NCBI GenBank assembly: GCA_033032175.1
Contig: CM065307.1
Span: 4,960,001 to 5,024,000 of the forward strand
Length of the DNA stretch: 64,000 nucleotides
Direction: 5' to 3'
Origin: Saturnia japonica
Lineage: Eukaryota > Arthropoda > Insecta > Lepidoptera > Saturniidae
Below, piece by piece: positions 43,560-54,659 of the stretch. Each line of letters opens with the position of its first letter. The stretch's first letter is position 1. Under the pieces are notes generated by a model, which made no database searches, was not told where the DNA came from, and worked only from the letters and a program-made list of their open reading frames with translations. Position numbers and translations under genes: made by a program.

Positions 43560-44215
43560 CAAGCGGTATCGAATCTCTAAGTCTAAAGAGAGACTTTGCT
43601 CCTTATTATGTACTACTGTTTGTAGAATGGGCTGGAATTAATCGGTATGATGCCTAGAGGCGGGCGATTATGAATAATTTACATAATCAAGGTATTTCGA
43701 TGAAGAGTGATCATTCATAATCGAACACTTTATGTATGCTCATATGGGCGATTATGAATGATGACTGAATTGAGATATTTAGTTTTTAAAAATGTAGAGT
43801 GGGAAGTTAAAAAAACGTCACGCAGTCGTAAACAGAGTTCGTTACAAGAACATATATTCCATTTAGCTAAAAAAAGTCGTTCGTTCGTTATAATTACTAA
43901 TTCTATCAAATTAGTAACTACTAATATTTAGTAACCTAGCATTAGTAATTACTAATCATACTTAGATTATGAATGATCACTCATCATCGAAATATCATGA
44001 TTTATTAATATTAGTAATTACTAATGGCTATAATCGATATATCTTCATAATCGAATCTCATAATCGCCAACCGCTAATGATGCCAGAGGCTACTTTCCAT
44101 CATCGCACCACTCACCATCGGCAGAGATTTCATCCTCACACTTTGGGGTCTAAATGGTCGTGGACAGTCCGGTTTCAGAGGAGACGTGAACGCTTCAGAT
44201 GTGGGACACCGCTAA
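43560..44215 (+). pseudogene. LINE C-terminal remnant split by a MITE
   Basis: The right part reads MPEATFHHRTTHHRQRFHPH then WSWTVRFQRR, the RTTRHRQxxHPHxLxxxxSxTxRFQR signature of jockey-type C-termini. The left part ends ..ATGATGCCTAGAGG, where that frame would begin, and is interrupted there. Confidence 0.65.
43661..44076. mobile_element. MITE-like element (416 bp) nested in the LINE remnant
   Basis: Ends are GGGCGATTATGA and TCATAATCGCC, inverted over 11 bp. ATGATGCC(T)AGAGG lies on the left (43647-43660) and ATGATGCCAGAGG on the right (44077-44089), a 13-bp target duplication with one extra base on the left. The interior repeats GATTATGAAT and ATTAGTAATTACTAAT several times. No coding capacity. 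Confidence 0.75.
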
Positions 44216-44482
44216 TATATTATTTCATTAATTTAAATTGCGAAAACTTAGTCTCATTTAAACATGACACTCAAACAAAGCATATAAAGTAAATGAAAAA
44301 AATGGTGCGTGCCATCTCCAACGCGCGACTGGAATCCACTCTTTAAAGACCAACTGATTGCCTTGTAGTAAATAAATATATGTCGACTTCGAGTCCGATT
44401 CAGAACGCCAGTGCCACCGGGCGGCGCTCGATGGAGTTAGTGACGTAGGCGCCACCGAGTCGGCAGTATGGAGACGACTCAC

Positions 44483-44563
44483 TTTCTTGTTAGCGGACGG
44501 CGCGTGCGGACGTCACTAAAACTATCGCGCGTTCTGAGAGACGTACCCCATTATTAATTATAC
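44483..44563 (-). promoter_or_regulatory. Candidate core promoter and noncoding first exon for 5-HT2A
   Basis: In a GC-richer patch the minus strand shows TATAATT at 44563-44557, an initiator-like CTCAGAAC with its A at 44535 (28 nt downstream), a CRE-like TGACGTCC within 44508-44516, and a donor AAGAAA|GTGAGT at 44482. That would give a first exon of about 53 nt ahead of the acceptor at 41837. All of this is motif-level and the elements may be fortuitous. A more distant first exon is equally possible. Confidence 0.3.
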
Positions 44564-45109
44564 GTGCCTACCTACATACCGTCTGGTAATATCTAATCCG
44601 TGATACGAGTTTGTTCTTTCCAACTACCCACCGACGCCCAAGGTTATAAACGTTGACAATGAGCAGTACAGCTCATCCTTCGTCATATTATAAAAACTAA
44701 AAATAAAATAACCAGTATTTGCTTTCACGTGTTATTGCCCATATAATAATATACGTAACGTGAGTTATATTATGAAAATCAATTGTTAAGAAGTAAACTC
44801 CAAAAAATGCGTCATTGAAGTAAATATTATAATGAACAACCTAAGATACTGTTAATGCATAAATTATACTTTCACTTGCTTATGAAGCTTGTTAGAAGTC
44901 ATTCAATGTTTCACCCTAAATTGATGTCGTCAAAGGCCTTCCTACAAAGAGGAGTGCACTCAACTCAAAATTGCATATTAAATTCGCTGAGTTCAAGGTG
45001 ACTGCCTAGGACGCGTATAATGTAGTAGGAAAATGTATGGGAAATAAAATATATATCACAATCTATAGTAAACATTAAAGAGCTCACAGCTACGTGATAA
45101 TATGTTCAG

Positions 45110-45295
45110 ATGACTCGTCGTAGTTTGAATCCTACGATCAGCGTGATACCACCATCCCAACCCGATCGAATTTCTTGCGGTTCTTCTCGATGTCTGGGAT
45201 ATTTTACGAACCGGCAGTGGTATTCTGACATTCATAAGTGCCTTCTTTGGGCCTAAATTGAATAAAAGGTATTTTGATTTTGATCCTTGTAACTG
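45110..45295 (+). repeat. LINE 3' tail (family E)
   Basis: TTGCGGTTCTTCTCGATGTC, ACCGGCAGTGGTATTCTGAC, CATTCATAAGTGCC and AAATTGAATAAAAGG, ending TTTTGATTTTGA. The reverse-strand frame over it is a shadow. Confidence 0.5.
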
Positions 45296-45309
45296 GCGCA
45301 AAGTTCATT

Positions 45310-46350
45310 GTCCTTTCTACCGCCTACCTTAGAAATGCACTTTATATTTATGCATACCTACGTAAGTCGTAAAATCTGTTAGCAGAGCCGTGTTTACCCT
45401 AGAGCTATTGAGGCCATGACTCTGGGTGTCAAGATGCGAGGGGTGTCGGATCACGTTTTTTGGAAGCGTCTAAAGCAGAAATTTTAAATAAATGTAGATC
45501 TCCCAACTAGACAACCTTTTTAGTGGTTTTTTTTTTTCAAAGTAGTTCCTAATACTTTTTGTTAATTTAAGTAGTGGTAAAGTGTAAAAGCTTCGGGAGC
45601 TAAATATCAAAATACACTACTACTACCTATTAACTGAGGGTTTCAGTACTCCAGTGACCTGTCATACCCTAAACTAAAATTCGCAGCAAAAGAACCTAGT
45701 TTTGTGTTCCTACGGTGATTAGGGTTTCCAGAGCTATTTGGAGTAGAGGGATCCAAGGTCGGCTAATTGCCAGTGATACCTATGGGTTTACAATAGTCCA
45801 TAAGTTACAGTAGACGTTTATCATTAGCGTGACGTTTACTTGTTTGGCATCTTTGTTATATAAAAAATCATCTACGACCTGCTTTTGTTTAAAAGAAACA
45901 GTTTGCAATGAATTGAGAATAGATAAATCGAACGGAAACTTTTTTTAAATATGTTTCTTACATTTCACGTTGTCTTTTTACCGTATAAAAGTAACAGGTA
46001 TTTTTCTACCTACAAGTTATAAGTTGTGTTAAAAAAAATTTATAATAAATAGGAAAATTGCTAAAAGAAAGTACGCATTAAAAAGATCTACCGTAACACC
46101 TTCTAGATAAATATATAATATTTGTTATAATAAATATAATATGTAGAATTATGCTCAAAACAAGGTAAATATCGGTACCTAATACTGGTTGTGTTTGGCA
46201 CAAATATTGACGACACACTTGGCTCGTTCACGCAGCCTTGTGCCAAGCGCTAAGCGGATGACAAGTGAATTGATATGGAAATGATGTGCTCATAACACTT
46301 CATCTACTAAAGCAGCAATATATTATGATTAAAGATTCATCCCAATTTTT
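45310..46350. other. No recognisable feature
   Basis: Moderately AT-rich sequence on both strands without ORFs, repeats or motifs that I can name. Confidence 0.6.
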
Positions 46351-46351
46351 A

Positions 46352-46482
46352 CCCGACTGCAAAAAATGAGAGGTTCTCAAATCGAATGTATTTTTTTTTT
46401 TTTAATAATGTGCAGTCATAACTTCTTGTGAACCGATTTCAATGATTCTTTTTTCGTTCCAAAGAGGTTACCTAAAGATTTA
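46352..46482 (+). repeat. Repeat family A, 5' half
   Basis: CCCGACTGCAAAAAATGAGA, GGTTCTCAAATCGAATG, CATAACTTCTTGTGAACCG and TCTTTTTTCGTTCC. It stops where the second half would start. Confidence 0.65.
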
Positions 46483-46599
46483 AGCAATTACGCCCATACC
46501 TTTCTTTGGAAAAAAGATTTTTCCCAGCATCGGGACATTTATTATGTTTTGCAATCGTGTGGTGCCAATTACGAAACAATTATTATTAAATTTTGTTTG

Positions 46600-49130
46600 T
46601 TATGCAGCGGTTAAATATTTATATAAATAAAAAATATCATTATGAAGTATTATGTGTTTCTATATCTAAATGTGAGTGGGGGTGTGAGTCTGCGTGTAGT
46701 GTGCGTGTGCGTGAGAGTGTATAGGTGTGGTGGGATCATATGCTCCTGAGTGAAAGCATATGTGAATTGTATATGTATGTTGTTATAAGTAGACAGTAAA
46801 CTGAGTCCTTCTGTGTTCCTGTTTCACAGCCATGATGACTATTCAATGTGTTTTCGATTAATTCTTTAAGAAACATTCCTATTTGACTGGAATATGTCAA
46901 TATGACTAAACTTCGTATCATACATGTTAAAACATCTTTGTAAAACAGAGTTTTTAGCATAATTGTGTTTAACTGGCGGTGGTGCAAATAAGCGCGGATT
47001 TCGAACAATTTTGTATGTGTTTTGAAATTAATCCTATTCACTAGTTGGGAATCAATATGTTGTTCAAAATATCGTATAATAATCTCATGTCGAAGATAGA
47101 TCGTCGTTTTGATAAAGAAGTTAAATTGTAAAAGTCCAAATCAATTAAGTATGACTTATGCTCGTTATTAAATTTATAATTTAGATATCTCTAAATTTAC
47201 TTTGAATGTTGTCTAGACTAGTCTTATGTGTGATATAATCTGGTGACCATATTGGCGAAGCATAATCGTGATAGCTCCTAATGTATGTAAAATATAATAT
47301 TTTTAGTGAGTTTAAGTTTACAAAAGGCCTTGCAACTCTGCAAATGAATCCAAACATTTTTAAAGCTTTATGACGTATGTAATCATAGTGATACGTATAA
47401 AGCAGTTTGGAATCCATCATCACCCCCAAATCACGAATGTCAGACCCTCTGCACTGGCAACATGTCAAGTATATAGATATAATTTATAGGTTGATGTTTT
47501 CTAGTGTATGTTATTACATTACATTTCTTTACATTTAAATTTAGCTTATTTAACTTGCCATAATCACAAAGTCGCAAAAGTTCATTCTGTAACATGTGGC
47601 AGTCATCAAAGGACGAATAGAGCTGAAAATTTTGGTATCATCGGCATACATAAGGTACCTGGTGGAGGTGAAGCAAGAGATATAAATGGTAAAAAGCAAT
47701 GGTCCTAGGTGTGAACCCTGCGGTATACCTGAAGGAATAGTTTGAAAGCCAGAGAGAAATGCTCCAATTCGAACCGTCTGATTTCTATTGTGAATGTAGG
47801 ATTTAAACCACCTCAAGAGATCACCGTGTACACCTATCCTGTCAAGCTTCAGTAAGAGGATATAATGATTAATACGATCAAAACACTTAGAGTAATTGGT
47901 ATACATGACATCCACCTGACAACCTTGATCCATAGCTGTAGCTATGTAATCTGCATACTGTTAGATTGGATAGTGTTGATCTTAGTTTCATAAATCCATG
48001 CTGTTCCAATGGTATAGACAAAGAAATTGACCTGTATATTTGATCGTACACCAATTTTTCAAACAACTTACTAAAAACAGACAATAGGGATACTGGCCGG
48101 TAATTCTCAACATTACTCTTGGATCCAGCTTTATGTATAGGAACAACTTATGCTTCTTTCCATTTACTAGGGAATACGCCTGTTTTTAGTGGCTTATTAA
48201 ATATAACCGTTTGAGAAACAACTAAGGATTTGATGCACTTTTTTACGAAGTATGGAGGTATTTTATCTGAGCCAGCTCCTTTATTACCGTCAATTTTACG
48301 AATATATTTTTCCATCTCTGCTTCGGATATACTCAAGTGACCTTATTCAATTTGTTAACATTACTGACATTGTCAATATTTGCATGCAGTGTATCGTGGG
48401 AAAAAACTGATTGAAAATAATCAGAAAACAAATTACATATTGCTTTACCGTCAGTGGCCGTTTTTGAGCCATACTCAATATGCGCAGGAACAGATGGGGC
48501 ATGTTTCAAATTTTTTACATACTGCCAGAATCTTTTAGGGTTATTTTGGATGGCTGCTTCACTTTTAATGACGTACCTATTCCAGCAGGCGATCTGCTTT
48601 TTTTTAATCTTCTTCTCAACAGAGAAAATGTATCATAATCCGTAGGTATACCATACTTCTTCCATTTCTTATGAAATTTCTCCTTTTCTTTGACAATACT
48701 CCATTAGTGGCCTAGAATACCATAGTGGAAATTTTTTATGAAAACTTTTATATTTAGGTACATGTTTATTAATCACCGTACCTAATCTATTGTAAAGAAT
48801 CGTGACTGAAGTTTCAACTGTTTCTTTGCTGAAATCGAGTTTCCAGTGAAATGAGTTTAAATAACTATTAATTTCATCATAATTAGCATTTTTATATTTG
48901 TAAATAGTTATTGGTATCATTTTTAGCAGTTTAATATTTATGTTAGTAAATTTCAATGTCAAAGCAGGGTGATGGGGCACATCTTCTTTGGATATAGATA
49001 AGTCAGAACGTCGCACTTCTACGTCCGTATTACAAAATACCAAATCTAGTAAATGGTTATTGTCGTTCATTATTCTGTTAAATTGACTCGATTCCCATTC
49101 TGATAATAGTTCCGTAAATAGTAATTTATA
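46600..49130 (-). pseudogene. Non-LTR retrotransposon (jockey/CR1-like), 5'-truncated
   Basis: On the minus strand: end of the endonuclease domain (NNHLLDLVFCN, VPHHPALTL; 49070-48930), linker (WYSRPLMEY), GNKGAGSDKIPPYFVKKC, then after an in-frame stop VVPIHKAGSKSNVENYRPVS and LSVFSKLFEKLVYDQI. Next come HGFMKLRSTLSNL, YSKCFDRINH, GIPQGSHLGPLLFTIYI and MYADDTKIF, then GVMMDSKL..YDYIRHKALKM..YDYASPIW and a C-terminal segment to about 46740. Block order is complete, but several stops and shifts separate them. It is dead. The 3' part ends in GT-rich sequence without a clear A tail. Confidence 0.85.
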
Positions 49131-49455
49131 AGCTAGTATTATTATTTAATTGTTATTTATGTTAATTTTACTAGGAGTACCTCTTTGTAGTTTGGACGTA
49201 TGAGCTAATCTCCGAAATTATTGATCTGATCCCCAAAATTCCTTTACCGAGTGATGTTTTATCAACCGCCTTCAAAAAAAGAAGGAGGTTATCAATTCGA
49301 ATGTATATTTTTTATGAATGTTCAGCCATAACTTCTTTGTTTATGAAGCGTTTTGGATGATTCTTTTTTCGTTCGCAAAGGAATACCTCAAGGGTGGCCC
49401 CGTTTTAATTTCATTGGCATTGAACTTTTAACTACGAAGATACACCAGGGAACTT

Positions 49456-49745
49456 TTTTTTCTTCCACTTAAACATGGCAACTAGTTCTCTTTATTGAAG
49501 ACCATTACTGCCATTATCAAGTGAATATAGTGTTCTATCTTATACCGATTTCAATATCCTAATAAGATAGTGGCTGCCTCGTTAGAACTTTTTATGCAGT
49601 TTTTGAGGCATTTCAGAACGTATGCTTCTAGTTTATATTTATAATCCACTTCATTTATGGACAAAAACCAAACTATATGACGCTAAACTCAACCAATGTT
49701 ACATGATATAGGGTCCAAACCCTAAGTTAATGAATTAAAAATATA
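49456..49745 (+). repeat. Repeat family C copy
   Basis: GGCAACTAGTTCTCTTTATT, CATTACTGCCATTATCAAG, AAGATAGTGGCTGCC, TTATAATCCACTTCATTTAT and ACATGATATAGGGTCC align block by block with 9110-9360. Confidence 0.65.
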
Positions 49746-49980
49746 AACCATAGCACGTCACTTACAACAATATATCTTAAATATTTCACTTTTTCTTCTG
49801 TACGTTTATTATTGTACTTAAATAATACTGTAAACCCTCTGGGCTGAAACTGAAAATCAGCCCTGGGGCCATTCAAAACAGTGGCATCCAGCTTATGCTG
49901 AGTTTGTAAGCCCTTTGTAGTGAGTGTCAACTGTGTGTGCGTATTTTCACAGCAATAAATATACTTTCTTTCAGTTCAAA

Positions 49981-49997
49981 CCCCCCCCCCCCCCCCC
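49981..49997. repeat. Poly(C) tract, 17 nt
   Basis: Uninterrupted C17 at the right edge of the insertion in the A copy, preceded by an AATAAATATAC tail. It may mark an insertion end. Confidence 0.85.
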
Positions 49998-50671
49998 AAC
50001 TCAATTTTTCAAAATCATTGAAGTTAGTTTTTCTTATTTGTTAAAAATTGTCTTTAGGCAGCTTGCTATTATTAAAGTGTTAGGTAAAGCGAGCGATGTT
50101 TAGTATTGTATATAGCTGAAAGCCAGTAAATATTAATTAAGTTTTTTTCTCCTTTTTACAGATAATATTTATATTTAAATAAATATTAAGTATTTAGTAT
50201 GAATATAACTATAATAATATAACCATTGCCTCTTAAATTTTATCATGAAAACTTTGAACAATTGAAAAGGCTGTTGACTGACTATATGCCGTAAGATAAC
50301 GTACCTAAGCACCAGTAACTAGTGCACTAACACAACTATCACTATCTTTTCTTTTAGCTATAAAATCATAATGTTTTCGAACTCTTTATGGACTATAGTT
50401 TTTTCACTACTCTAGTAACTATATCAAAGAGAAATATACAATAAAATACTTTGCTTTGACTGTTTTTCTAAGAACATGAGCTAATTCAATAGGCTGAATA
50501 GGCTTGTTTACTTACAAATATTCACTAATAAAAAGGTCGACGATTTTCAGAGTTTTACTCGAACTACCAATCAAAAATACAACAACATAAAGTTGCGACG
50601 GTTGTTTTCTTGGTAACTAACAATAATTGTGGGGTATCTTTACATTAAATTTTATATTAAAGCGTCATAAA

Positions 50672-51173
50672 TCTATACTAATATTATAAAGCTGAAGAGT
50701 TCGTTTGTTTGTTTGATTGAACGCGCTAATCTCAGGAACTACTAGTTCGAATGGGAAATATATTTTAGTGCTGGATAGCCCATTTATCGAGAAAGGCTAT
50801 ATGTTATATAACGTCACGCTACGACCAATAGGAGTGGAGCATCAATGTAAAATATTGCAAAAACGGGAGTAATTTACTCCTTTTGAGACCTTCCAATGCG
50901 TTCGCTGCGTCAATGGTTAAAGTTACGCTACAATCATCTATAAATTGCCCTTTACATTAATTGATGTAAACGAATATCCTTGGAGATATCAGTTTTAAAA
51001 TAACTCCGCAGCAAAATAATGATCAAGTACCGCGCGCGTATTTTATTATGCGGAATGATGTGAGAGGCGGGTGGCACCTATAATACAGTGTCTACGACCC
51101 ACTCTCTCTAACCCTTTCTCTCTCTCTCTCTCTGTTATGTGACGCAGACGAAGTTGCGTGGATCAGCTAGTAT
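50672..51173 (+). mobile_element. Non-autonomous Helitron-like element, full length
   Basis: 5' TCTATACTAATATTATAAAG; then GTTTGTTTGATTGAACGCGC, TAATCTCAGGAACTACTAG, GGATAGCCCATTTATCGAG and ACGCTACGACCAATAGGAG. The 3' end is GACGAAGTTGCGTGGATCAG then CTAG|T. TC start, CTAG end and no inverted repeats or target duplication follow Helitron rules. The whole pattern is common in lepidopteran genomes. A (CT)n run sits at 51107-51134. Confidence 0.85.
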
Positions 51174-51378
51174 TCCTATAATATAATATATAGTGATATA
51201 TTACACTTATGGGTGATTATATCAAGTCATGTACTTATTAAGTACATATCCAAACTATAAAAACGTACAAAATATTAAAAATATATAAGTTTAAAGGCGT
51301 AAAAGTTAACACTACACATTTTGTACTTAACCTGACTAACTCTCATGCAAAACCCATGATCTTTTACTCTTTTTTGTT

Positions 51379-51684
51379 ATGCAACATGTTCCGATCTTGG
51401 AGAAACTTTTGAAACTCATCGCTTTATTGTGTCCTGAACCATTTTCGACAATGTTTGCAAATTATTTTATTAACCTATGTGTAAATTTTGTATCTCGTTT
51501 TTGTGAATACGCACACGAGAACTGGGAACGTGAAAACGAAAAGGAAAATTTAATATCGTTAGGAAGAAATGCAGTAGGCAAGACATTTGTAGAATATATT
51601 GTAACAGAAATGTATTGCTACGCGCTTTATGCGAATAGAGCGCGAGAGAGACAACTGCAGCCCGGAATAATTATAGCTATGTAA
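51379..51684 (+). other. Unassigned 101-codon ORF
   Basis: Begins MQHVPILEKLLKLIALLCPE, with a charged middle HENWERENEKEN and ending RERQLQPGIIIAM. It starts 205 bp after the Helitron 3' end. Composition is less AT-biased than its flanks. I recognise no domain, signal peptide or membrane span. It may be a transposon fragment, a small gene or chance. Confidence 0.25.
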
Positions 51685-51961
51685 ATTAGACGAAATCATA
51701 ATTTCCTCCTCTAAAACTGGACTGATTTTATATCATCATATTCAAAATTAATATTGGGACTTTGGCTATGCCTCTATAATGGTTTTCTTTATTTTTGGAT
51801 ATACATTAAAAAGACTAGTTGTGTGTCAACGACTTTATCATATAGCAATTTTAGTCAATTTATAAGGCTCGTAGTTCAAATAATAATTATATGGAAAAAA
51901 CTTACAAAAAAACAAAGTGATAGATATACTGATGTAAAATTTAAATGGGTCACTTTGGGGT

Positions 51962-52222
51962 ACTCTGAAACTATAAAAGATAGAGAAATATATTCTAAAG
52001 AACCATGACATTGATTTTAAAGATAATGAAAACTGCATTCATCAGCCTACACTATCAATTATCGTAATAAAATGACATACATTTTTTTTCTTTACGTTTA
52101 GTTTCGATTCCCGTCTGGTGTATAAGTTTTTTTGAAAATCTATGAATGCAGTTTTTGTTATCTTTAAAATCGATGGCATAGTTCTTTAGAACATATTTCT
52201 CTATCTTTTATAGTTTCAGAGT
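51962..52222. repeat. Long inverted repeat, 81-bp arms, 99-bp spacer
   Basis: The left arm ACTCTGAAACTATAAAAGAT..AACTGCATTCAT (51962-52042) and the right arm ATGAATGCAGTTTTTGTTAT..TATAGTTTCAGAGT (52142-52222) pair with few mismatches. A transcript would form a long hairpin. Confidence 0.8.
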
Positions 52223-52829
52223 TCTCCTAACTGATACATTTAAATGTTATATCCTGTAAATTGTATGGTACCAAAATATTTCCTCTAGTGCGAGCCTCCT
52301 ATTACTTCTGGATGAAATTTAAAAAAAAATAGAAAATTATAAATAAACCAGATATTAGTCGATCTCAAACTCTCAAGAAGGATAATTAAATTCAAACATT
52401 ATCACCAGATCATCGAGTCAGTGAGGTTTTAGTTAAGATTTTTTTTTCAATATTTCTGTAAATTTCATTTTCTTATAAGACGATTTATAGCGAACTGTTC
52501 TTAAGTACATGCGCTCGTTTGCACTTTGTGAAATGATGGCCTTTGTGATTCACTTCAAAAGAAAATGAAACTGAAACCGGTGAAGTGTGACGCCGCTGTT
52601 CGCTACCATTCCTAAAGTATAGTTGACAGGTTTTGATGTGACGTCACTCACATGATATGTAGATATACATAGTATACAGATGTATGATATTTTTGATATA
52701 GTTCCAATGTTTTTTTTTTTTTTTTGAGGTGTACGGATGAGAGTAAATGCTGATGGGGTGTTGCGAAGTGAGCTTCGGCTAGCATCGCCTCTGGTCGTCT
52801 CTTTACGACTCAGCGCTCGAGAAATCAAA

Positions 52830-54445
52830 TGTATAGTACTTGTAGAGCTTAATGCAGATAAAACCGTTATAGTACCATTTACAAAAAAAGGCGTCTTGAT
52901 AAATTAGTACAACCCTCACTAAATGCCAAGGACGATTTCCTTTTCATCAGAGGTCTTGGGGGTAATCGTGGACTAAAAATTGACCTGGAATAGACAGATT
53001 GATGCTTCAATTCAGAAAGCAAAAATAGCAATGGGTAACTGTGGACAACTGGCAGGTAAGCGCTGGGGATAAAACCCTAAGCTAATTATGTGGCTCTACA
53101 CCTCCGTGGTTAGACCAATAATAACATACGCCTGTGTGCTTTGGTGCAGGAAGGCAAACCAGTCGACTGTCAGGGCCCATTTAGGTAGAGTACAAAGAAT
53201 GGCGTCTATCTTAGTGACGGGAGCCATGTCAACCTCCCCTGGAGCGGCTCTGGAAGCTGTGTTAAATCTCACGCCCCTTCATTTATACGTAGAGAAGGTG
53301 GCGATGTTAACAATGCGCAGAATGTATGCCCAGGGGAGGGTGAACTGGTCATCCCTGTCCTTGAGATCTCTACTAGACTCAGTGATAGCAACACCAGTTT
53401 GGGAATGATATCAGACATGATGACTCCCAAAACTATTTTAGAAAAATTTTATACTATAGAGATCCCTCCAGCGAACTCTTGGATTAATGACGAGATAACG
53501 TGGAAATCAGGTAGTCTACTATGGTATACTGACGGGTCCAAATCTGGACATAATGTAGGCTGTGGAATATATGAGGAGCGACCCAATCTTAGGAAACACA
53601 ATAGTCTTGGCAGTTTCACCACTATTTTCCAAGCAGAAGTGTAGGGCATACTTGAGTGTGTCAATATCAATCTGCAAAAGGCCTACGTTAATCACACGAT
53701 TTACATTCAGTCGGCCAGTCAGGCCGCTCTCTTGGCACTGGCTTCAGATTCAACAGAATCGAAGCTTGTGGCCAACTAACTGTGTGACAGTGCTGAACAT
53801 TCTGGGTAAAAATAACAGACTAATCTTGCGATGGGTCCCGGGGCATGCAGGAGTTCCAGGCAACGAGTCTGCGGACAAACTTGCAAGAGCCGGAGCTGCG
53901 GAAAAACAAATTGGTCGTGAACCATTCTGTGGTATCTCAAAAAGCCTTGTTCGATTGACCTTAAGGAACCATTACAACCAAGAGGCAATAATTTTCTGGT
54001 ACAATTTACCAGGACAAAATCATTCCGAAGAGCTTATTGGCGCTTTTAACCAGCGTAGGGCTGAAGAAGCTCTGATGCTCAGTAGGAAACAGCTACGACT
54101 CTTAGTGAGGGCACTCACTGGACACTGTTGTCTAAATAAACATTTGTACAACATAGGTGTCCAGGGACGAAACTCCAAAGCACCTCTTGTGTGATTGTGA
54201 CCCACTAATACCTAAACGTGACCGGATTCTGGGAAAGCACGTGCTGCTTCCAGAAGAGGTTCAGTTGCTCTCTGCCAATAAAGTCTTGCAGTTCATCAAA
54301 GCTATAGGACTTGATGGGGAGCTTTAGCAGTGTGGGGCGATCACAGTAGATGTCATTGGTCGCAGTGATACGGGACTGCATAAGCCTGCACAGCCCCCGT
54401 TTAGAATAATAATAATACCTAATGGCCACGCAATAAAAATGAATA
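52830..54445 (+). pseudogene. Non-LTR retrotransposon 3' half with RNase H domain
   Basis: Starts at the end of RT (LNADKTVIVPFTKK) and continues with RPIITYACVLWCRKANQSTV (53118-53180). Then the RNase H domain: LLWYTDGSKSGHNVGCGIYE (53517-53576), FTTIFQAEV, and after a shift WVPGHAGVPGNESADKLARA (53828-53890). A KHLLCDCDPLIPKRD tail with Cys pairs follows, ending IGLDGEL at about 54325. Frameshifts and stops interrupt it at least three times. RT plus RNase H suggests the I/R1/LOA side of non-LTR elements; the clade is uncertain. Confidence 0.85.
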
Positions 54446-54459
54446 ACTATTACGATCTA

Positions 54460-54650
54460 AGTAATCAGCTAACCAAAAACAGCTTTGCAGTAGAAGTGGG
54501 AGCGAAAGGTATACCAGCGAAATCTCTCTATAAATTGCTAAAATACTTCGGACTGTCGCGACTGGAGTAAGTTCTATTATAGAACGGGTATCTAAAACAG
54601 CATTTTCAGACTCTTATCAAATCTGGCTTGGCAGGGAGGATGTCGCAAGC
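54460..54650 (+). pseudogene. Second LINE tail fragment
   Basis: Reads NSFAVEVGAKGIPAKSLYKL LKYFGLSRLE, then in another frame SIIERVSKTAFSDSYQIWL. This VEVGxRGxxAxSLxxLLxxLGL..S pattern is found at the C-terminal end of some LINE ORFs. It directly follows the RNase H element and may be a separate insertion or its downstream part. Confidence 0.5.
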
Positions 54651-54659
54651 AGTCCAGGT

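Larger units (their letters stand above)
41837..44482 (-). other. Putative first 5-HT2A intron (if exon 1 is at 44.5 kb)
   Basis: Contains S1 (41884-42130), a Helitron end (42345-42395), an AT-rich stretch with nothing recognised (42400-43550) and a LINE tail with a nested MITE (43560-44215). The right boundary is hypothetical. Confidence 0.35.
49258..50055 (+). repeat. Repeat family A copy split by a ~535-bp insertion
   Basis: A runs from AAAAAAAGAAGGAGGTTATC to GATACACCAGGGAAC (49455), then resumes at TCTTCAAA-like CTCAATTTTTCAAAATCATT (49999) and TTGTTAAAAATTGTCTT. Between lie family C and other sequence. Confidence 0.7.

Noticed and set aside
44258..44482. 74-codon minus-strand ORF over the GC-rich patch
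   Set aside because: It begins exactly at the putative donor, lacks any motif and overlaps possible promoter DNA. Treated as chance.
46660..46740. GT-rich stretch as a regulatory or telomere-like repeat
   Set aside because: It is irregular and lies at the 3' side of a LINE; simple-sequence drift is enough to explain it.
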